Origin: Lodderomyces elongisporus
Lineage: Eukaryota; Ascomycota; Pichiomycetes; Serinales; Debaryomycetaceae
Reading direction: 5' to 3'
DNA: 64,000 nucleotides
Assembly: GCF_030384665.1 (NCBI RefSeq)
Contig: NC_083673.1
Location: 753,501-817,500, forward strand
Positions within the stretch are counted from its first letter, which is position 1; each line of letters begins with the position of its first letter. Made by a program: the position numbers and the translations under genes. This document shows positions 30,871 through 41,691 of this stretch, piece after piece. The notes below the pieces were generated by a model, which saw only the letters and a list, made by a program, of their open reading frames with translations, was not told where the DNA came from and did not search any database.

Positions 30871-31272
30871 ATGTCTTCAGAAACCATCGTCAAATCACCA
30901 TCATTCAGGACTGTTTCTGTTGGTACCGTTGTTCTCGTCAACAACAAGGACCTCGCCACCATTGTTGAAATTATTGACAACAAGCGTGCCCTCATTGATG
31001 GACCAAAAATCCAAAGACAAGCCGTCTCTTTGGCCAGAGTTGTCTTGACTCCACTTAGCTTACAAAACTTGCCAAGAGGTGCTCGTACTGCTACCGTCAA
31101 CAAGAAATGGGGTGCTTCAGACGTTGACTCCAAATGGGCTTCATTGGGTTGGGCTAAGAAGTTGGCTTCCAGAGAAAGAAGAAGAGAATTGAGCGACTTT
31201 GAGAGATTCCAAGTTATGGTCTTGAAGAAGCAAAGAAGATACGCAACCAAGAAGGCTGCTGCCAAAGCTTAA
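30871..31272 (+). CDS. RPL14: 60S ribosomal protein L14 (eL14)
   Basis: Large-subunit ribosomal protein eL14. The 133 residues are nearly the yeast length of 138. A KOW-like beta barrel ([20 protein letters not shown]) precedes the conserved [19 protein letters not shown] and [16 protein letters not shown] blocks and a lysine/alanine tail. Leucine is almost all TTG/CTC/CTT with no CTG, as expected for a highly expressed CTG-clade gene. S. cerevisiae RPL14A/B have an intron just after the start; here the frame is continuous from ATG 30871, so no coding intron is present. A pyrimidine/ACT-rich leader precedes it. Tbf1-like and Cbf1-like sites lie upstream. Confidence 0.97.
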   Translation: MSSETIVKSPSFRTVSVGTVVLVNNKDLATIVEIIDNKRALIDGPKIQRQAVSLARVVLTPLSLQNLPRGARTATVNKKWGASDVDSKWASLGWAKKLASRERRRELSDFERFQVMVLKKQRRYATKKAAAKA

Positions 31273-31754
31273 ATGTGGAAATAAGTGAATAATCATAAAT
31301 TTAGTCAACTTTTTTTTTCCCATTGTGTATTACCTTTTGCAACTTTTCATCTTTAGTGATTTGAGCAACCATGTGTTGAGTTCTTTCATATAGAGGATAC
31401 GCTAGTGGTTGATATTACTACTATTTCACTTTTGAACCTGTGCCATACCACTGCATCCATCATTCCAAATACAACTTAGCTTACTATTTTAATATAAATT
31501 AAAAATCAGGATTCGAAACTTGATAAGTCCGTAGCGGTTGATGTTTACTTTTCAACATTATCCGTATTTTTATTCTTTATACCTATCTTTTCATTCTTAC
31601 TCTACAAATTGAATTTTTCTTTATTTGTGTTTTTTTTTTTTATTATTTTTAGGTAGCCAACTTTTAAGATTCATTTATTTAGATACTTTCTCTATTCAAA
31701 ATCAAAATAAAAACTAAAACCATTTACTTATTTACAAGCGTATATTATTGTGAT
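31273..31754. other. Convergent 3' region, RPL14 / MEF1
   Basis: 482 bases with T-rich tracts at 31311-31318 and 31631-31650. It holds both 3' ends and nothing else I can support. Confidence 0.55.
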
Positions 31755-34085
31755 CTATTTATTCTTAGCTGCTTGAGCTTTTTGGTAATCAGCGATCAAT
31801 TGTTTCTGCAAGTGTGGAGAAGTTTGTGAGTACTTCAAGAATTCCATTGAGAATTCGCCTTTACCTTGGGTACAGGCTCTCAAACTAGTTGAAAATCCAA
31901 ATAATGTGTTCAACGAACACTCGGCACTAACGGTAAATTCATCTGGACCATTTGTTGTCTCATTAATCATACCGCCCAACTTATTCACCAATCCAACAAC
32001 GGCACCTTGGAATTCGTTTGGTGCAGTGATTTCAACGCTCATTATAGGTTCCAAAATCACTGCATTGGCATTTTGGAAAGCTTGCTTGAAAGCACCATGT
32101 GTTGCGGTTCTAAAGGCCAACTCCGAAGAATCAACAATATGTGTAGCACCATCATTAATAAGCATATCAACACCCAAAACCTTATGTCCAATCAATGGAC
32201 CCTTCTCCAAACAATCATCGAAACCCTTTTGACATGCCGCCAAGAATTTCTCAGGGATTTTACCACCAACAATAGCGGTTTGGAACTTGTTTTCATTGGC
32301 ACTTTCCGTTGGTTTCATTTCACCAATAACTCTACCATATTGACCAGCACCACCAGATTGTTTCTTGTGGGTGTAGTCAAATGCTGTTGGTGTAGTAATG
32401 GTTTCCCTATAGGAGACTTGTGGCTTACCAGTAATACAATCAACACCATACTCTCTCTTGATTCTCTCGACATAAATTTCCAAATGCAACTCACCCATAC
32501 CCGAGATAATTGTTTCTTTTGATTCTGGGTCGAAATGGACTCTAAATGTAGGATCTTCCTTTTGGAATCTATTCATGGCTTTTGAGAATGCACCGTTGTC
32601 CTTTGTCTTTGGAGCAATACTTAAAGATATAACGGCTTCAGGAACAAACATAGAACTCATGGCAATTTGCTTTGAGCCCTGGCCGATAAAAGTGTCACCT
32701 GAAGCACAATCAATACCAAATGTAGCACAGATTTCACCACTTCCGACTTCGGCAACGTCTTCCATGTCATTTGAGTGCATTCTCACCAACCTTGCAACCT
32801 TGACTTTTTTACCTGATTTGATGTGTGTCATGTACGCACCCTTCTTCAACTTACCTTGGTAAACTCTAATGTATGTCAACTGACCATATGGTCCTTCTTC
32901 TAATTTGAATGCCAAACCAACAAAAGGTGCTGCACTAGAAGCAACCAAGTTGATTGGGGTTTCTGTACCATCATTGTGCACTTCAACACCAGTGTTTAAC
33001 ACTTCATTTGGTTGTGGCAAGTAGTCAACAACAGAGTCCAATACTGGCTGAACACCTCTATTTGCTAAAGCTGAACCCATCAACACCGGAGTGAATTTTC
33101 TTCCAATAGTGGCACGTCTAATGGCTGCTTTGATTTGTTCCACAGTTGGTTCTTCTCCTTCTAAATAGATATCGGCAATTTCTTCATCTACGTCAGCCAA
33201 AGTTTCAATCAAAAGGAGTCTCTTTTCTTCAACCAAATCCTTCAACTCTTCAGGGATTTCAGCTTTTCTAATGGTTTCACCTTGTGGACCTTCATTGTAC
33301 AAAGCAACGCGATCGATAATATTGACAACACCTTGCAAGTTTTCTTCTGCTCCAATTGGAACTTGGATGGCTGCAGCTGGTAACTTTAACTTCGAGTTCA
33401 ATTGTTCGATAGCTCTCCATGGGTTGGCACCCATACGATCCATTTTGTTGATAAAAGTGACTCTTGGAATGTTGTAACGACGCATTTGTCTATCAACGGT
33501 TACTGTTTGTGATTGCACACCTGCAACGGCACAAACAACCAACACGGCACCATCCAAAACACGCAAAGCTCTTTCGACTTCAATAGTGAAATCAATGTGG
33601 CCTGGTGTATCAATCAAATTGAAATGATAAGATTGATCATCTTTATCCCATGAACAGTAAGTTGCAGCAGACTGGATAGTGATACCTTTTTCTCTTTCCA
33701 AGTCCATATGGTCCATCTTGGCACCAACAGAGTCACGACCTCTCACTTCGTGAATTGCCTTGATTCTACCGGTGTAGAACAAGACACGTTCAGTAAATGT
33801 AGTTTTCCCCGAGTCAATGTGGGCAGAAATACCAATATTTCTCATACGCTTCGAAGCCTGAATATCTTCTGGAGTAGAGTTTTTGATCATTTCATCTATA
33901 ATGACTTTTTCTTCTTCATAAGTTTGTGGTTGTTTTTGCTTGATATCCTCGAAAAGCAAAGATGTGGAACCAAATGATCTGGTTTGTGAAGAAACTGGAG
34001 TTAATGATTTGAGTGGTTTGAGTGGTTTGACGCAATTCTTAAGAACAGAACTGTTCCTCAAAACACCTCGTAGCACACTAGTCAT
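31755..34085 (-). CDS. MEF1: Mitochondrial elongation factor G1
   Basis: GTPase that translocates mitochondrial ribosomes. Counting from the ATG at 34085 (776 residues), residues 1-45 are a basic, Ser/Leu-rich presequence ([18 protein letters not shown], then TRSFGST). GTPase motifs are AHIDSGKT at 88-95, [18 protein letters not shown] and NKMDRMG. EF-G domains II-V follow, with [18 protein letters not shown] and [10 protein letters not shown]. It lacks the markers of the recycling factor Mef2, and overall layout and length fit Mef1. The frame runs to a TTG at 34094, three codons before the ATG, which I exclude. Confidence 0.95.
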   Translation of the reverse strand: MTSVLRGVLRNSSVLKNCVKPLKPLKSLTPVSSQTRSFGSTSLLFEDIKQKQPQTYEEEKVIIDEMIKNSTPEDIQASKRMRNIGISAHIDSGKTTFTERVLFYTGRIKAIHEVRGRDSVGAKMDHMDLEREKGITIQSAATYCSWDKDDQSYHFNLIDTPGHIDFTIEVERALRVLDGAVLVVCAVAGVQSQTVTVDRQMRRYNIPRVTFINKMDRMGANPWRAIEQLNSKLKLPAAAIQVPIGAEENLQGVVNIIDRVALYNEGPQGETIRKAEIPEELKDLVEEKRLLLIETLADVDEEIADIYLEGEEPTVEQIKAAIRRATIGRKFTPVLMGSALANRGVQPVLDSVVDYLPQPNEVLNTGVEVHNDGTETPINLVASSAAPFVGLAFKLEEGPYGQLTYIRVYQGKLKKGAYMTHIKSGKKVKVARLVRMHSNDMEDVAEVGSGEICATFGIDCASGDTFIGQGSKQIAMSSMFVPEAVISLSIAPKTKDNGAFSKAMNRFQKEDPTFRVHFDPESKETIISGMGELHLEIYVERIKREYGVDCITGKPQVSYRETITTPTAFDYTHKKQSGGAGQYGRVIGEMKPTESANENKFQTAIVGGKIPEKFLAACQKGFDDCLEKGPLIGHKVLGVDMLINDGATHIVDSSELAFRTATHGAFKQAFQNANAVILEPIMSVEITAPNEFQGAVVGLVNKLGGMINETTNGPDEFTVSAECSLNTLFGFSTSLRACTQGKGEFSMEFLKYSQTSPHLQKQLIADYQKAQAAKNK

Positions 34086-34618
34086 GTTCAACAAGGTTGT
34101 GATATTGTTTTTTTAAAGGTCAAGGTTGGTAATGTGTTATTTACAAGATATATATTTGATACAAAGATTGATTTTGAAAAAAGCGCTTTTCTTGTTCTGT
34201 TCTGTTCTTTTTTGTTTTTTTTTTGATTTGTTTCGTTTTATTTCGTCTCTTTCTCTCTCTTTTTTTTTCGTTTCTTTTTTCTTTTCTTTTTTTTTTTTTT
34301 TTTTTTTGAAAAATTTCAAATATGCTGCAAAACTTAAAACTACCAATTGCGCAAGCTTCAATAGTCATATCCTCTACTAACCTCAACCCATCAAACTATT
34401 GAGTGACAAATGGTTGAATATTTGCAAACTACATTTCCAAACTTGTATTTGAATGCCTATAACCTATTCTCTATGCAATCTATAGTATCATCATTATGCG
34501 CAAGTCTAACTTGTTGACTTTAGTCGAGTAAACAATTAATTATATTTCCTTTTTCCTTTTTTCTTTTCTCTTTTTTTCTTTATTCTTTTTGATTGTTTTG
34601 TTTATCTTGAGTCCTTGT
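34086..34618. other. Intergenic: MEF1 promoter and desaturase 3' flank
   Basis: 533 bases, dominated by T/C-rich tracts (34200-34310, with a run of over 20 T). No gene seen. Confidence 0.55.
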
Positions 34619-35917
34619 CTAATCCTTTGGCTTGACTCCCAACCCATTAACATTTCTAAACATCATGACACCTTTTGCATCTTCGGAATCATCATCAACA
34701 AATTGACACATTCTAATACATTTCCATAAACTAAACCACATATTCTCGCCTTCATATCTGTAGTGTTCGCCCATGACTTTTCTAATCGCATCTGTAGCTT
34801 CTCTTGCATTGTAGAATGGGATTCTTGACACGTAATGGTGCAACACGTGGGTCTCAATAATGTCATGGAAAATGTGTTGGCCAATAAAGCCGAAATCACG
34901 ATCAATAGTAGCTGCTGCACCACGAGCAAAAGTCCATTCTTTAGCTGTATAATGTGGCATTGTTGGGTCAGTGTGTTGCAAAAATGTGACAAATACCAAC
35001 CAGTGGTTGACCCACAACCATGGCACAAACCAATTGATCATCATGTTGAAAAGCCCAAAAGTCTTGTACCATTGGTAGACAACAGTGAATGCGGCAATGA
35101 TTCCGATATCCGACAAGACAATGTACCAATATTGGTGCTTGTCAAATACTGGTGAAGCTGGCGCATAGTGGGACTTGGCAAACCATGAGAATCCAGGGTA
35201 TGGTTGTCCAGTGGCATTTGTGGCCAAGTATAATTGCAAGCCTCCCAACTGTTGGAAAACCAAAGTTGCAAAGGACCAAATAGGACTTTCTTCCATGATA
35301 TCGGCAAGTTTCTCAGCCTTGTTTTTTTCCAAGTATTCTTGTTTGGTGTATGGAACAAACACCATATCTTTGGTCAAGTGGCCTGTGGCCTTGTGGTGTT
35401 TGCTGTGGCTGAATTTCCATGAAAAGTAAGGAACAATCAAGTATGAATGCAAAATCCAACCGATAAAATCATTGACATTTGTATAGTCTGAGAATGCGCC
35501 ATGGCCACACTCGTGGGCCAAGATCCATAAGCCAAAGCCAAACAATCCCATTGCATAGGATTGGAGCATCCACAAAGCACCTCTGGCAATAGTAGACACG
35601 GTTTCATGGCCTGCAATACTAAGCTGGGGAATCAAGGAGTGGCCAGCATAGCTAATAATGCACATCATTGTGATGTCTCTTGCGACATACCCCAATGATC
35701 TAATCAAAGATCTTTCGTAGCAGTGTTTTGGGATGGCCTGTAAGATTTCCTTGATGGTGTAGTCAGGAACTTTGAATACCTTGCCATTAGTGTCTATAGT
35801 TTGCAAATTTGAAGATGTGGTATTATCCAAAGTTGCAACATTACCTGTTCTTTTCACAGTTGAACCGGTGGATGGGAAATCCACGCCAGAACTGCTGGTA
35901 GCTTCAACAACACTCAT
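34619..35917 (-). CDS. FAD3: Membrane fatty-acid desaturase, omega-3 or delta-12 type
   Basis: Di-iron ER enzyme that puts a double bond into oleate or linoleate. The 432-residue protein has the three histidine boxes HECGH (135-139), HSKHH (171-175) and HVLHH (357-361), with hydrophobic segments between. The N-terminus lacks a cytochrome b5 domain, as usual for FAD2/FAD3. The two activities cannot be separated from sequence alone by eye. I favour the omega-3 enzyme because in C. albicans FAD3, from memory, sits beside OP4, the next gene here. ATG at 35917 (MSVVEATSSSG). The 5.8 kb upstream gap is shared with the OP4-like gene. No second desaturase is in the window. Confidence 0.88.
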   Translation of the reverse strand: MSVVEATSSSGVDFPSTGSTVKRTGNVATLDNTTSSNLQTIDTNGKVFKVPDYTIKEILQAIPKHCYERSLIRSLGYVARDITMMCIISYAGHSLIPQLSIAGHETVSTIARGALWMLQSYAMGLFGFGLWILAHECGHGAFSDYTNVNDFIGWILHSYLIVPYFSWKFSHSKHHKATGHLTKDMVFVPYTKQEYLEKNKAEKLADIMEESPIWSFATLVFQQLGGLQLYLATNATGQPYPGFSWFAKSHYAPASPVFDKHQYWYIVLSDIGIIAAFTVVYQWYKTFGLFNMMINWFVPWLWVNHWLVFVTFLQHTDPTMPHYTAKEWTFARGAAATIDRDFGFIGQHIFHDIIETHVLHHYVSRIPFYNAREATDAIRKVMGEHYRYEGENMWFSLWKCIRMCQFVDDDSEDAKGVMMFRNVNGLGVKPKD

Positions 35918-37443
35918 TTCTTGTTAGCTTAAGTTATAAAGACCAAACAAAAAAAAAGGAGAAATCAGAAAAAGAAACAGAAAAAGGAAATGGAAATTGT
36001 AAGATATAAAGCTAATTTCAAAAGTGAAGAAACTAAATTTGGTTTTATGAAAACTGCCCAATTATTCACAACTAATAACTAAATCACTATCTCTGCTTAG
36101 TTACATTTGCAAAAAAAATAGTGAAAAAAAAATAAATAAATAAATAAAAAAAAGTAAAAAAATATAGTGAAAAAAATATAGTGAAAATAAAAGAAAAGAA
36201 AAAAAAAAATAAAAGAAAAGAAAAAAAAAACAAAGACTTCGCCCCATCTTTTGATGTTGTGAAAATTTTTGCTCAACGGCAGGTCAAATAAGGCTTTAGT
36301 ATCTACTGTGTGTAGGATTATTTACTTGTGTATGTGTATGTATGCGTGTGTGTGTTTATATATATGTGATTTATCTACAAATAAATGTTATGGAAACTCT
36401 TACGCGTTGTAGTGTATTTGCCATTAGATTTGTTTATATTCCATTGATCCTATTAATATACTGGCAACTTGCGCATGGTATGAACTATTTGATGTAAAAC
36501 CTTTCCCTTTTTTTCTTTTGTCCTAGGTTTTTTGATTCACTACGAAGATTCCATAGCTAGATCATGATTTGCAGAGTGGTGTCAATGGAATTGAAGAAAG
36601 AAAAAAAAAAAAAATAAACTGCAATTAAAATTTACATGACAAAGGGACTGTTTTTCATTGGTACAGGCCCCTTTTTTTTTTCTAATCGATGAGGTCGCCA
36701 TAAAATGCGATGTGTTTTTATCTTTTACTTTGTATCTATATTTATATTCATGAATGTATGTATGTATTCATCTGCAAATGTATGAAAAAATAATGAAAAA
36801 AAAAATAAAAGACAAAAATAGAGGATGGGGCCAACAACTATAATTCTAGTTTTGTTGTTCTTTTCTTTTTTGGATAAATGCACGATTTTCAATCTCTCCA
36901 AATGAATAGAGTGAGATTGGGCATAAATTGGTGTAAGGAACCAAACAACTGTTAAACTAACAAACTAAAAAGAAAGAAGAGAGAAGAGAGAATAGATGAG
37001 TGTGGCAGTTAGAGCCACACAGACCAATTACCTCTTGAGGCAAGTACTCATATTGTTGTAAGTCGTGTTCATTTGATAATAAGTTCAAATAATACATACT
37101 ACAAACATCTGTTAATCTACAGTATACACCCCTCTTTCTCTTCCTTACCACTCCATCACCTTCTCTAGTTTTAATTTTCTGACTATTCTCTTTTACAAAT
37201 TTATATGTATCATATCCTGTTTTGTTAGTTTGTTAGTTTTTTTTTTTTTCTTTCAATAGGGGTTTGCTCAAATCTTTTAACTCTGTAGATTACTTCCTGT
37301 TATTGTTGAGTTGTATTAGAGCGTGTACTTTATATTCTGATTTTCTGTGGGAAAAAAATTAAAAAAAATAATTTTCTTTTTGGTTGAAATTGGTGCAAAA
37401 ATAGAAAAGCATTCATTCCCACTTTCAAAAGGGTAAAAAGTAG

Positions 37444-37477
37444 CACGTGATTATATACACGTTTGCATAATCACGTG
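37444..37477. promoter_or_regulatory. Inverted pair of CACGTG boxes
   Basis: CACGTGATTAT (37444-37454) and ATAATCACGTG (37467-37477) form a perfect 11-bp inverted repeat with a 12-base spacer that carries a further CACGTT (37458-37463). A bHLH factor such as Cbf1 or Tye7 is expected to bind the core. The arms and spacer suggest paired binding. Confidence 0.55.
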
Positions 37478-39120
37478 ATATATATATATATTTATTCTTT
37501 TCCTTTTTTATTCGCTCTCAGCATTTATCCAAACTCATCCTTATTTCTTCTTCTTCTAATTATTATTATTTATTTTGTTTTTATAAAAGTTTCTAGACAG
37601 AGAGCCATTAAAGAGGATTTAAATTAAATTAGTGGTGGGCCAGCGTGCATACTCAACTGTGGATGTGAGATTCGGAAATAACTACTACTAGTAGTAGTAG
37701 TAAGAGCAATAGTTGTGGCAGTTGCTACCACACCTTGCTTCTTCAAACCTCATCTGACAACACATTTTTCAATACCATCAAAGACCAACACCACCAACAC
37801 CAATGCTTCATTTAGTTAATTCACAAACGTTATAATCGTAATTGGCAGTGATTTACCATTCTCGGGTAAAAAGAAACAAAAACCTTTTTTTTTTAAAAGA
37901 AAAGAAGAAAAAGGAAGAAAAAGACCACATATTAATACATCCACAACTATTTAATATATATACTCCATACTCCATAACCAAATTTTTTATTCAAGACAAA
38001 GCTTCATAACCAGAGCTTTTAATTCAAGTTAAAAAAAAGGAATTCAAAAGAAATTTGAGTGACTCGAATTTTTTCTCTTTCCGTTAATAGCTGATGAACA
38101 ATAAACAATATTCAAAACGGCTCTCTTGACTAATTGCCAGTAAAATTTACGACGAAATAAATAGCATGTTTGTTGAGGGTAAAAGAAGAATTTAGTCTAC
38201 TTGTAAAGAAACAAAAGTATGGAATACTCATTCTTTCTGCTTCTGCTTCTGTTTTTAACTTAAGGCTAGTTTGGAGTACGTAAACTTAGGGTCCCTTTTT
38301 CTTTTTCCTTTTTCGTGAGTAGTTGTGAACTTGATAGGAATCATTTCTAATGCTTTTTTGGTACATGTAGATAAATATCCAAAACTCGCATAAGGTAAAA
38401 ATCGTACATTGTTTACAATTTCTTTTATTACGAGACAAGACGACGGAGCGGAAATAAAAATAATAATTAAAATAATTAAAATAAAAAAATAAAAAAAAAG
38501 AAAAAAAAATAAAAAAAAATTAAAAAGGTAGCGGCTGCAAAAAAATAAGAACCTACCAACAAAGAAACCAACAGACAAATTATTACTGTAAACGGTAAAG
38601 AGATTGAATGAGACAAAAACATTTCAATATTTCTCTTTTTTTCATATTTTTTCATATTTTTTGCACCCTTTTCATAATATCATAAAGACAATTTACCCGC
38701 CCAATGTGAGTTTTAGCTTTATAGAGAATAAACTAAAAAAACAACAACAATTGTTATGACTGCATAAACACCGCAAAAGGAATAGTGGGGGTGGGGGTGG
38801 GGTTGGTAAACCAATTCCATTTTCCAACTCAAATTTACAGCAACAGCTACAGTCATTGTTACAATCACACTCTCACTCACCCCACTTTGTTTTGTTAAAG
38901 AGAAGAAGAATAGGGGGAATGGGAAGGGGGAAATTAAGAAGGTTTAGTCACTACTGGGATCCTTTTTTTATTCCTATTTCTATTTCTCGAAATAGATTTT
39001 GATACCTAAACGTTTGGCAAATTGTCAATTATTGTTTCATCAAGTATATTGATTCCTACAATTAATCTTAAATAATTCACTGGAAGAAATGGGAAGGGTT
39101 GAGGAAAATAGGAGAACATG

Positions 39121-39136
39121 AGAGAGAGAGAGAGAG
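39121..39136. repeat. (AG)8 microsatellite
   Basis: Eight perfect AG units in the desaturase/OP4 gap. Confidence 0.8.
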
Positions 39137-39740
39137 ATAATATTTGAAAGAATTGGGCCAAGAGCAAGAGGTTCGAATGAGATGGCCTCTTGTTGCAAAT
39201 AGGATAAACACTCCTAAAAGCTACAAAGTCAAGAGTTCGTTTCAGCATTACCAACTATTGCAACCACAGTTTTGGATCTCTAACAAAGTTGACATATTTG
39301 CTGTGGTCCAAAAAAACAAAACAAAACAAAACAAAAAGTTAGCAGTTTACCTAAATTCCCTGTTTCCTTGATTTTTTTTTTTATGTTTGAGTTATTGCAT
39401 TTCTTGAAGCAAGATTTTGCTATAGTATGTGGTGCCCTGAATGTCAAACTTGTTTCAAAGTGGAGAAGATTGGGTTAGGAATACAGGTGCTTTATTCTTT
39501 TGTGCTTATTCTCTTTTTCTATATTTCTATATTTTCCTTTCAAATTTTAACTTTGAATGCCCCACTATTTATTTGTATTCGCCTTGAGAAGAATGTAACA
39601 TGACTCAGAGTGGTAGTGATTCTATATTTAACTTGACATAAACAGACACAGAAGCAGACACGCCTGATACAAACCCTTGGTGTCATCCCTTTCTCATCAA
39701 GTTATCCACAAGGAGGAAAAGAGAACAAAGTCTATGCCAA

Positions 39741-39760
39741 CACACACACACACACACACA
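39741..39760. repeat. (CA)10 microsatellite
   Basis: Ten perfect CA units in the desaturase/OP4 gap. Confidence 0.9.
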
Positions 39761-39950
39761 GAAGTTTAAAATAACAATCCCCTCCCCTAAATTCCTATCT
39801 GAGTCGTAATTTCTTGGCTTTTGTCTAATGCTGAAGTCCGGTGCTCGAAACCTTTGTTTACTTAATTGCGACAAACTCAAGAGTTAAAATGTTCATTTTT
39901 CAAAGAATAATATCATGAGGAATCAAAAAGTTTTTGTATAAAAAGAAAAA

Positions 39951-40010
39951 CACACACTTACACACACACTTACACACACACTTACACACACACTTACACA
40001 CACACTTACA
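39951..40010. repeat. 12-bp minisatellite, 5 copies
   Basis: Unit CACACACACTTA repeated five times almost perfectly, about 190 bases after the (CA)10 tract, and probably grown from a CA microsatellite. Read in frame it gives H-T-H-L repeats, but no gene context supports translation. Confidence 0.85.
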
Positions 40011-40834
40011 AACATACACAATTGGTATCACACCATTGAAATACTTTTTAGCAGTATCTATTGAAAATAAAAAAACGTTTCATATCCATTGTTTATGGTC
40101 CACCAAACAAGTTGAAACAGTCGGGTATTTCGTAAATTGTATATCCCTCTTTTGTTTTCTTTTGTTTTAAGGGATAGACGGGTCAGACAGTGCCAAAGTG
40201 TACATTATAAAGATGATGAAGGGATTTCTATGAGTTAGAGACTCACTAGCAAAACCGATTATTAGCATCTATCTTCAATTATTCAGTGACGAAGTTAAAA
40301 AAAAAGAGTCTACAATCCATACATTCTTTTTTTTCATATATCTATTAATTTATTCATTATTTTTATTTTCAATTATTTCTCTCTGGTCGAGTTACTCGCT
40401 GTACTAGCTGTCTATTCTCCCTCTACTTCCTTTTCCTTTAATGTCAATATGAGCAACTTGAGTTTGGGCAATGTCCTTTTGCTTTTTGATTTGTTGTTAA
40501 AGAAGGTAGATTAAAGCCTCAAGATCAACACTATGCAACTGTTTTCCTTTATTGTTGTCGTCACCTTAACAAACCTTTCACCCAAATTGGTTAGAAAACT
40601 CTAATCTAGGTTAAAATTTAGGTAATCAAAAATTAAAGATCAAAGAATTTTTTCTCCAACATCACGGTCACCAACTATGGCTCAACTGTATATTGAAATT
40701 CATCTCTCAGAATTAAACATCTGAAATTACATCCCTTTCCTCTATTACTGTAAAGAGTTAAAGTATTTAAATACCAAAAATTAGAGGCGGAAGTAGAAAG
40801 GGGACAGAACAGAGACAGAAAGGTTAGTTATTAT

Positions 40835-40858
40835 CCCCCCCTTCCCCCACTCCCACCC
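40835..40858 (-). other. G-quadruplex motif (minus strand)
   Basis: Plus-strand runs C7, C5, C3, C3 are separated by 2, 3 and 1 bases, giving a canonical four-run G motif on the minus strand. It lies about 835 bases upstream of the OP4-like ATG. Confidence 0.6.
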
Positions 40859-41360
40859 AATTTCCCAAAAAAATTAAATAGAAAAATATAGAGTGGCTGT
40901 TTCATATCTGTCTTTTACTGTATATGGTTGTGATTGAAGCACTGTATAAGTTGCAAAATTAGAAATTGAAATTTTTTAAGTTTGTGTACTATTGTCTGCT
41001 AAGGAGAGTGAGAGAGACAGGTTGGTGGTGTCTGGTATTTGGTGCAAAGTGCGTCTTGTTCGTCGCTGTTTCTTTTCGTCCTCCTCTCACCGCAGCAAAA
41101 AAGTATAAAAAAAAAAAAAATAAAGTATTAAAAAAAAATTACCGTATTAGGAAATGCAACTAATTTTTTTATTTCTTTAACAATACTTTTACGAATTTTT
41201 ACCGTCTTTAGTTAACCATACTTGTTTGAGCATTGAACATTGAGACGGTAAACGACACAGATCCGGCAAAACTATGAAATTCAGATTGCCTCGAAGAAGA
41301 AGACGAAGAAGAAGAAGATAGAGATAATGAAATAGGTGGAACTCATCCTTCAACAATCAA

Positions 41361-41368
41361 TATAAAAG
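41361..41368 (+). promoter_or_regulatory. TATA box of the OP4-like gene
   Basis: TATAAAAG, 331 bases upstream of the ATG, in a relatively GC-richer stretch. It is followed by a C/T-rich leader with many CAA and ACT words, typical of a strongly transcribed yeast gene with a long 5' leader. Confidence 0.5.
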
Positions 41369-41691
41369 CAAGCACATATCCTTGGGTTTTGAATTGGTTT
41401 TCATTCCATTTTTTTTTTCTTCCTTTCATTCTTCTTCTATCATCAACAGCTTACTTTACTCGCTACCAAATACCACTACAGGTTAATCTATTTTTCTTCA
41501 CTTTATCACCTTCAATCTTTTTTGCAGCCTTTTCTTACTTTCCAGTTTCTTAAGCTTGCAACAAACTAAAACACCCACACAAGAACAACAACAACAACAA
41601 TAGCAATAACATTTTTTCCCATACCTTTATTGCTCAACTCGCCTCGCCTCAACTCAATTCAACTCACTAACTAAATATATATATTATTACA

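Larger units (their letters stand above)
35918..41691. other. 5.8 kb divergent intergenic region, desaturase / OP4-like
   Basis: This is the largest gap in the window, and every frame in it is short and low in coding character. It has poly-A mosaics (36110-36230), a CACGTG inverted repeat (37444-37477), a perfect ACTACTACTAGTAGTAGT palindrome (37681-37698) and a G-rich tract (38787-38806). It also has GA, CA and 12-bp repeats (39121-40010), a G4 motif on the minus strand (40835-40858) and a TATA box for the OP4-like gene. Such long upstream DNA in yeasts usually means many factor sites. No tRNA, snoRNA or transposon found. Confidence 0.6.

Noticed and set aside
39160..39190. tRNA B-box GGTTCGAAT
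   Set aside because: The flanks do not form a T-arm, and no A box lies upstream.
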